A stretch of 51,232 bases of DNA, taken from NCBI GenBank assembly GCA_017550645.1, contig JAFZOI010000001.1:1-51232 (forward strand), written 5' to 3'. The DNA is from Oscillospiraceae bacterium (GTDB taxonomy: Bacteria > Bacillota > Clostridia > Oscillospirales > Oscillospiraceae). Shown one piece after another: positions 46,730-51,232 of the stretch; the stretch's first letter is position 1, and every line of letters begins with the position of its first letter. Below the pieces are notes generated by a model, which worked only from the letters and a program-made list of their open reading frames with translations, had not been told where the DNA came from and made no database searches. Made by a program: the position numbers and the translations under genes.

Positions 46730-47859
46730 CCCGCATTTTTCTCATCAGACACGCGCAGGCCGAGGGCAACCTCTACCGGCGCATACAGGGCCGCTACGAC
46801 GGGCGCATAACCAAGCTCGGCAGGCTCCAGATAGAGCTGCTGCGCGCAAGGCTCCTGCCGGAGAAGATAGACGCTGTCTATTCCAGCGACCTGCGCCGCG
46901 CCATGGAGACGGCGGAGGCCGCCGCGGGGCCGCGCGGGCTCGAGATACGCAAGATGCCCGGCCTGCGCGAGATAGCGCTCGGGGCTTGGGAGGACAGGTG
47001 CTGGGGCGAGCTCGAGGACGACGATCCCGAGCAGATATATCTCTATAACGCGAGCCCCGACCGCTGGAGCATACCCGGCGGCGAGCCCTACTACCGCGTG
47101 CAGGCGCGCTTTGCCGCCGCGCTGCGCGTCATAGCCGCAGAAAACGAGGGCGGCACCGTCGCCGCGTTCAGCCACGGCGGGGCGATGCGCGATTTCCTCG
47201 CGTTCGCGCTCGGCGTGCCGGCAAACGAGATCAAGCGCGTAAATCACTGCGACAACACGGCGATAACCCTCCTCGAAGTGACGCCGGACGAATTCAAGAT
47301 CGTTTACATGAACAACAACGACCATCTCCCCGTCGAGGCCTCGACGTTCAAGCGCGAGACGTGGTGGATGGAGGAGAGCAGCAACGACGGGCGCAACATG
47401 CGCTTTTATGACTTCGACGTGCGCGCGAGGGAGAAGGAGTACCTCGCCGCGTACAGGGACGCGTGGATAGTCGCGCACGGGAATGACGAGGGCTTTTCCA
47501 AAGTCTACGCGCGCTCGGCGCGCCGCCGCTCCGACGCGGACCCCGCCGCGCTCGCGGAGGCGGTCCTGCTCGGAAAGTCCGCGGGGCTCATCGAGCTCGC
47601 GCCGGAGTCGAGAGAGACGCCCGACGGCGGGCACATCGCCTTTTTATACTTAAAGCCGGAATTTCGCCGCCGCGCGCTCGGCCCCGAGCTCATAGGCTAC
47701 GCCGTGAGCTATTACAGAAAGCTCGGGCGCACGGAGCTGACGCTCCGCGTCGCGACGGACAATATCCGCGCCGTCGACTTTTACAGAGAGCTCGGCTTCG
47801 AGTACGCCGACCTGCCCGGCTCGCCGGAGCCGCGGCTGATGCGGATGGACATATCGTGA
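46726..47859 (+). CDS. Histidine phosphatase fused to GNAT acetyltransferase
   Basis: A 377-residue two-domain protein. Residues 1 to about 195 form a histidine phosphatase of the phosphoglycerate-mutase/CobC type (IFLIRHAQAEGN with phospho-accepting His9, SSDLRRAMETAE, and FSHGGAMRDF). From about residue 215 it becomes a GNAT fold (IAFLYLKPEFRRRALGPELIGYA, then TLRVATDNIRAVDFYRELGFE). The fusion is unusual; each domain is common. The substrates are unknown. Placement between pyrD and a YgiQ gene gives no clear hint. The start is TTG 46726, overlapping the pyrD stop (TTGA), consistent with coupling. Confidence 0.87.
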   Translation: MTRIFLIRHAQAEGNLYRRIQGRYDGRITKLGRLQIELLRARLLPEKIDAVYSSDLRRAMETAEAAAGPRGLEIRKMPGLREIALGAWEDRCWGELEDDDPEQIYLYNASPDRWSIPGGEPYYRVQARFAAALRVIAAENEGGTVAAFSHGGAMRDFLAFALGVPANEIKRVNHCDNTAITLLEVTPDEFKIVYMNNNDHLPVEASTFKRETWWMEESSNDGRNMRFYDFDVRAREKEYLAAYRDAWIVAHGNDEGFSKVYARSARRRSDADPAALAEAVLLGKSAGLIELAPESRETPDGGHIAFLYLKPEFRRRALGPELIGYAVSYYRKLGRTELTLRVATDNIRAVDFYRELGFEYADLPGSPEPRLMRMDIS

Positions 47860-49670
47860 ACGGGGAATTCCTGCCCGTCAGCCGCGAGGAGATGACAGAC
47901 CGCGGCTGGTACTACTATGATTTCCTGCTCGTCACGGGCGACGCCTACGTCGATCACCCGTCCTTCGGCACGCCCGTCATAGGGCGTTTGCTCGAGAGCA
48001 TGGGCTTTCGCGTCGCCATCCTCGCCCAGCCCGACTGGCACGACGCGGAGGCCTTCCGCGCCATGGGGAGGCCGAGGTACGCCGTCATGGTCTCGGCGGG
48101 CAATCTCGACAGCATGGTCGCGCACTACACGGCCGCCAAAAAGCGGCGCGGAGAGGATTTTTACAGCCCCGGCAAAAAGCCCGGACTGCGCCCCGACCGC
48201 GCCTCGATAGTATACTGCAACAGGGCGCGCGAGGCGTTCCCCGGGCTGCCGCTCATCGTCGGCGGGCTGGAGGCCTCGCTGCGCCGCTTCGCGCATTACG
48301 ACTATTGGGACGACAGGGTGCGCGCCTCGCTCCTATCCGATTCGGGGGCGGACCTGCTCGTCTACGGCATGGGCGAGCGGGCGACGCGCGAGATAGCCGC
48401 CGCCCTGCGCGCCGGGACGCCCGTATCCGAGCTTCGGGATATCCGCGGCACGGCGCGGATGTCCCCTTCGCCCGAGACGGCGTTCGAGAGCGTCATGATA
48501 CCGTCGCTGAGCGAGGTGCGCGAGGATAAGCGCGCCTACGCCCGCGCCGCCATGACCGAGTACGACGAGCACGACGCCGTATCCGGCCGCGCCGTCGTCC
48601 AGCCGCACGGGGACAGGTTCCTCATCGTCAATCCGCCCGCCGCGCCGCTCGGCACCGAGGAGCTCGACGCGCTCGCGGAGCTGCCTTTTACCCGCGAGCC
48701 GCACCCGATGTACGACGCGCTCGGCGGCGTGCCCGCCATAGAGGAGGTCCGCTTTTCCGTCATCCACAACCGCGGCTGCTTCGGGGCGTGCAATTTCTGC
48801 TCGCTCGCGTTCCATCAGGGCAGGACCGTCACCGCGCGCTCGGAGGCGTCCGTCGTGCGCGAGGTCGAGCGCATGACGAAGCATCCGCTCTTCAAGGGCT
48901 ACGTCCACGACGTGGGCGGCCCGACGGCGAATTTCAGCCACCCCTCATGCAAAAAGCAGCTCGAAAAGGGCATGTGCCGCGGCAGGGGCTGCCTTTATCC
49001 GAAGCCGTGCCCGAATCTCGACGCGGACGAGTCGGACTACCTTGCGCTGCTGCGCCGCCTGCGGAAAATTGACGGAGTCAAAAAGGTCTTCGTGCGCAGC
49101 GGCATACGCTTCGACTACATGCTCTGCGACAGGAGCGGCGAGTTTTTCGCGGAGCTCTGCAAATACCACGTCTCCGGGCAGCTCAAGGTCGCGCCGGAGC
49201 ACTGCGTCGACGCGGTCCTGACCCGCATGGGCAAGCCGCCCGCCGCCGTCTTTGAAAAGTTCATGGCAAAATACGCCGCGCTCAGCGAGCGCTACGGGAA
49301 AAAGCAGTTCCTCGTCCCGTACCTGATGAGCTCGCACCCGGGCAGCACCCTCGCGGACGCGGTCAGGCTCGCGGAATACCTGCGCGCGCACGACCTGCGC
49401 CCGGAGCAGGTGCAGGACTTTTATCCCACGCCGGGGACGCTCTCGACCTGCATGTACTACACGGGGATAGACCCGCGCGACATGTCGAAGGTCTACATCC
49501 CGCGCTCGATACACGAAAAGGAGCTCCAGCGCGCGCTGCTGCAGTGGCACAGGCCGGAAAAGCGCGCGCTCGTCGAGGAGGCGCTGCGCCGCGCGCACCG
49601 CGCCGATCTCATAGGCTTCGGGAAAAACTGTCTTATCAGACCTTACGCAAGAAACGGGAGGAAAAAATGA
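47856..49670 (+). CDS. YgiQ family radical SAM protein
   Basis: A 604-residue protein of the YgiQ family. The radical SAM cluster site is Cys308-Cys312-Cys315 (CFGACNFC), with cobalamin-domain-like N-terminal sequence (YDFLLVTGDAYVDHPSFG) and the family's GRGCLYPKPCPNLDADESDY segment. Its reaction has not been established, though these large, conserved proteins are widespread in bacteria. The start is GTG 47856, overlapping the preceding stop by four bases. It is the fourth gene of the pyrK operon. Confidence 0.92.
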   Translation: MNGEFLPVSREEMTDRGWYYYDFLLVTGDAYVDHPSFGTPVIGRLLESMGFRVAILAQPDWHDAEAFRAMGRPRYAVMVSAGNLDSMVAHYTAAKKRRGEDFYSPGKKPGLRPDRASIVYCNRAREAFPGLPLIVGGLEASLRRFAHYDYWDDRVRASLLSDSGADLLVYGMGERATREIAAALRAGTPVSELRDIRGTARMSPSPETAFESVMIPSLSEVREDKRAYARAAMTEYDEHDAVSGRAVVQPHGDRFLIVNPPAAPLGTEELDALAELPFTREPHPMYDALGGVPAIEEVRFSVIHNRGCFGACNFCSLAFHQGRTVTARSEASVVREVERMTKHPLFKGYVHDVGGPTANFSHPSCKKQLEKGMCRGRGCLYPKPCPNLDADESDYLALLRRLRKIDGVKKVFVRSGIRFDYMLCDRSGEFFAELCKYHVSGQLKVAPEHCVDAVLTRMGKPPAAVFEKFMAKYAALSERYGKKQFLVPYLMSSHPGSTLADAVRLAEYLRAHDLRPEQVQDFYPTPGTLSTCMYYTGIDPRDMSKVYIPRSIHEKELQRALLQWHRPEKRALVEEALRRAHRADLIGFGKNCLIRPYARNGRKK

Positions 49671-50395
49671 GGATACACGTCATAGCCTGCCGCGTCTTCG
49701 GGCGCGAGCTCAGCTACCGGGCCGCGCTCAGCCCGAACATCATCGATATAACGTGGCAGCCGCAGGGCCTGCACGAGGACCCGAAGCTCCTGCACTCGTA
49801 TCTGGAGGAGTCGCTCGAGAAGATATACCGTGAGATAGACGAGGGCATTATCCCCAAGCCGGACTATATCGTCCTCTGCTACGGGCTCTGCTCCAACGGC
49901 GTCTGCGGCATCACGGCGCGGGATATCCCCATCGCCGTGCCGCGCACGGACGACTGCATAGGCGTCTTTCTCGGCTCCGAGGAGAGATATCTCAGGCTCT
50001 TCAACGAGAAGAAGGGGACATACTGGCTCAACGCCGGCTGGATAGAGAATTCGTTCACGTTCTTTGAGGAGCGGGAAAAGCAGCTCTATGACGAGTACGT
50101 GGAAAAGTACGGTGAGGATAACGCCGACTATCTCATGGAGATGTCGCGCGCATGGAAGAAGGAATATAAGTCCTGCGGGTACATTACCGGCGGCGTCGTC
50201 GATACCGAGGAGCAGCGCGCCGTCGCCGCGCGCTTTGCAGAAGAGAGCGGCTGGTCGCTCGATTTTTACGAGGGCGACGGCAGGCTCATCCAGGCCCTCA
50301 CGGACGGGGATTTTTCCGAGTTTTTCGTCTGCCCGCCGGGGCATACGATAGAGGCCGTCGTCGGTCCGGAAAAAATGAAAGCAGTAAAATGTTGA
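49667..50395 (+). CDS. DUF1638 protein
   Basis: A 242-residue protein of the DUF1638 family. Conserved-looking parts include VIACRVFGRELSY, YIVLCYGLCSNGVCGI with three closely spaced cysteines, and VPRTDDCIGVFLGS, plus GTYWLNAGWIEN. The cysteines may bind a metal. I recall this family occurring near corrinoid methyltransferase genes in methylotrophic archaea and bacteria, which would fit the URO-D proteins in this window, but that is unverified. Start ATG 49667 follows GGGAGGAAA and overlaps the YgiQ stop by four bases. Confidence 0.82.
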   Translation: MRIHVIACRVFGRELSYRAALSPNIIDITWQPQGLHEDPKLLHSYLEESLEKIYREIDEGIIPKPDYIVLCYGLCSNGVCGITARDIPIAVPRTDDCIGVFLGSEERYLRLFNEKKGTYWLNAGWIENSFTFFEEREKQLYDEYVEKYGEDNADYLMEMSRAWKKEYKSCGYITGGVVDTEEQRAVAARFAEESGWSLDFYEGDGRLIQALTDGDFSEFFVCPPGHTIEAVVGPEKMKAVKC

Positions 50396-50420
50396 CAAAT
50401 CGCCTCGGCGGTTATATAGT
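50392..50420 (+). promoter_or_regulatory. Sigma-70 promoter for the MarR regulator
   Basis: TTGACA (50392-50397), 17-bp spacer, TATAGT (50415-50420). The -35 box overlaps the stop codon of the DUF1638 gene. An imperfect A/T-rich palindrome, ataagtttaataattttat (about 50429-50447), lies near the start site and could be an autoregulatory operator. Confidence 0.75.
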
Positions 50421-50502
50421 GAATTTGTATAAGTTTAATAATTTTATGTGTGTGGTTTTTTAGCAGAGCGCTGTCTTAACTTGAGAAAAGGAGATGTTCC
50501 CT

Positions 50503-51009
50503 TTGGGCGACGACAACGTGAGGCGTAAACTGGCGTGGAAGATGGACAAGACTTATATGGTCCGCCGGGGAGCCATGAGCAAGCTTGCGGCGGACGCGGG
50601 CCTCTATGCGGGTCAGCTGCCCATCATCGCCTATGTCAATCACCATCCCGGCTGCACGCAGAAGGAGCTTGCGGACTGGCTCGGCGTATCGGCGGCTTCC
50701 GTCGCGCTGAGCACGAAGCGCCTGCAGAAGCAGGGCCTTATCGACAAGAGCGTCGATGAGACGAACCTGAGGAGAAATATGCTCTCCGTCACGGAGAAGG
50801 GCCGCGAGGTCGCCTTCAACCACCGCCGCAACGCCGGCGTCTTCGACGACCGGATGCTCGAGGGCGTGACGGACGAGGAGCTCGAGACGCTCTCGCGCGT
50901 CATGGACAAGATGCTCGCCAACATGCAGGGCGGGTCGACTGCCGCGCCGGACTACCGGCCCATGCAGGAGATGGACGCGCGCATCAGGCAGCGCGAGGAG
51001 AAAAAATAG
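50503..51009 (+). CDS. MarR family transcriptional regulator
   Basis: A 168-residue winged-helix regulator of the MarR family. The recognition region is CTQKELADWLGVSAASVALSTKRLQ, followed by the wing LIDKSVDETNLRRNMLSVTEKG. It should bind DNA as a dimer and respond to small aromatic or phenolic ligands. I choose TTG 50503 because AAAAGGAG ends nine bases before it; the ATG at 50494 would touch the ribosome site. The gene stands alone after the pyrK operon with its own promoter and terminator, so its target may be its own promoter or genes outside the window. Confidence 0.92.
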   Translation: MGDDNVRRKLAWKMDKTYMVRRGAMSKLAADAGLYAGQLPIIAYVNHHPGCTQKELADWLGVSAASVALSTKRLQKQGLIDKSVDETNLRRNMLSVTEKGREVAFNHRRNAGVFDDRMLEGVTDEELETLSRVMDKMLANMQGGSTAAPDYRPMQEMDARIRQREEKK

Positions 51010-51022
51010 AGAAAAAGAATGA

Positions 51023-51059
51023 GCCCCGGCGGGAGATAAGTTCCCGCCGGGGCTTTTTT
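51023..51059 (+). terminator. MarR gene terminator
   Basis: Stem gccccggcggga / tcccgccggggc, loop gataagt, then tttttt. Confidence 0.93.
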
Positions 51060-51115
51060 GTTTGCCCGGAAAAGGAGTGCGCCCAAGGGCGCTCTCACAT
51101 AAGGATGCGGCAGCG

Positions 51116-51232
51116 CAAAAAGGATATTTTCGCGCCGAGCAGCGTTGAAAATGCTCGCGATCCGGCAGTAAGGATCCCTGCGCTTTTCGCCTCGCCCGGC
51201 GGGAAAAATCTCTCTTTTTGCGTGCAAAGCAG
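51116..51232. repeat. 117-bp dispersed palindromic repeat, right end of window
   Basis: Same orientation, length and ends as 1-117, with a different centre (gatcc / ggatc inner stem). The window stops exactly at its last base. Confidence 0.8.

Overview
The window is 51 kb of GC-rich, gene-dense chromosomal DNA (well over 60% GC by eye). It looks like an anaerobic, endospore-forming member of the Clostridia. Supporting signs are dipicolinate synthase genes (dpaA, dpaB) behind a sigma-K-like promoter, a diaminopimelate epimerase domain, an FMN/Fe-S dihydroorotate dehydrogenase (pyrK-pyrD), oxygen-sensitive radical SAM enzymes, LytTR/DUF3021 and ECF sigma/anti-sigma pairs, and clean AGGAGG ribosome binding sites. 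The style resembles gut Oscillospirales or Christensenellales, but that placement is inference. Related 117-bp palindromic repeats sit at the very first and very last bases, so the window is probably a complete contig broken at repeats. No rRNA, tRNA or CRISPR array was seen.

Layout. 0-5.5 kb (minus): htpG, then two lipoproteins, one of them a cysteine hydrolase fused to a 5'-nucleotidase. 5.9-11 kb (plus): carA and a carB-dapF fusion; the CarA glutaminase triad is gone and the DapF half lacks its first catalytic cysteine. 11.3-14.5 kb: an esterase, a MtaA-like URO-D protein and purC. 14.6-18.8 kb (minus): ruvX, a URO-D protein, an FAD flavoprotein, a cysteine-motif protein with GDV-like repeats, and a coupled radical SAM enzyme. 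18.9-20.3 kb (plus): a DUF3810 protease-like protein and rpsT. 20.6-27.9 kb (minus): tandem zinc-ribbon membrane proteins, a C_GCAxxG protein, anti-sigma and ECF sigma factors, dus, xth, a REP-associated transposase (RAYT) between two identical REPs, and trmB. 28.2-35.7 kb (mostly plus): a HyuA-like ATPase, a small membrane protein, a nitroreductase (minus), a MalY/PatB lyase, a methyltransferase, a potassium channel, a lipoprotein, and LytTR/DUF3021. 35.8-42.7 kb: ridA, a third URO-D protein, dpaAB, a second FAD flavoprotein and a MATE exporter. 42.8-51 kb: a glycosyltransferase-CsaB fusion (minus), then a tightly overlapping operon (pyrK, pyrD, phosphatase-GNAT fusion, YgiQ, DUF1638) and a MarR regulator.

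How it works together. Pyrimidine synthesis is represented by carAB and pyrKD, with carbamoyl phosphate probably made from free ammonia. Two pairs of URO-D protein and soluble flavoprotein, a MtaA-like protein, a HyuA-type ASKHA ATPase and DUF1638 suggest corrinoid or methyl-group chemistry and anaerobic reductions; the substrates are unknown. Most intergenic gaps are filled with short palindromic repeats of several families. Sigma-70 promoters with near-consensus boxes and 16-18 bp spacers can be read in front of most transcription units.
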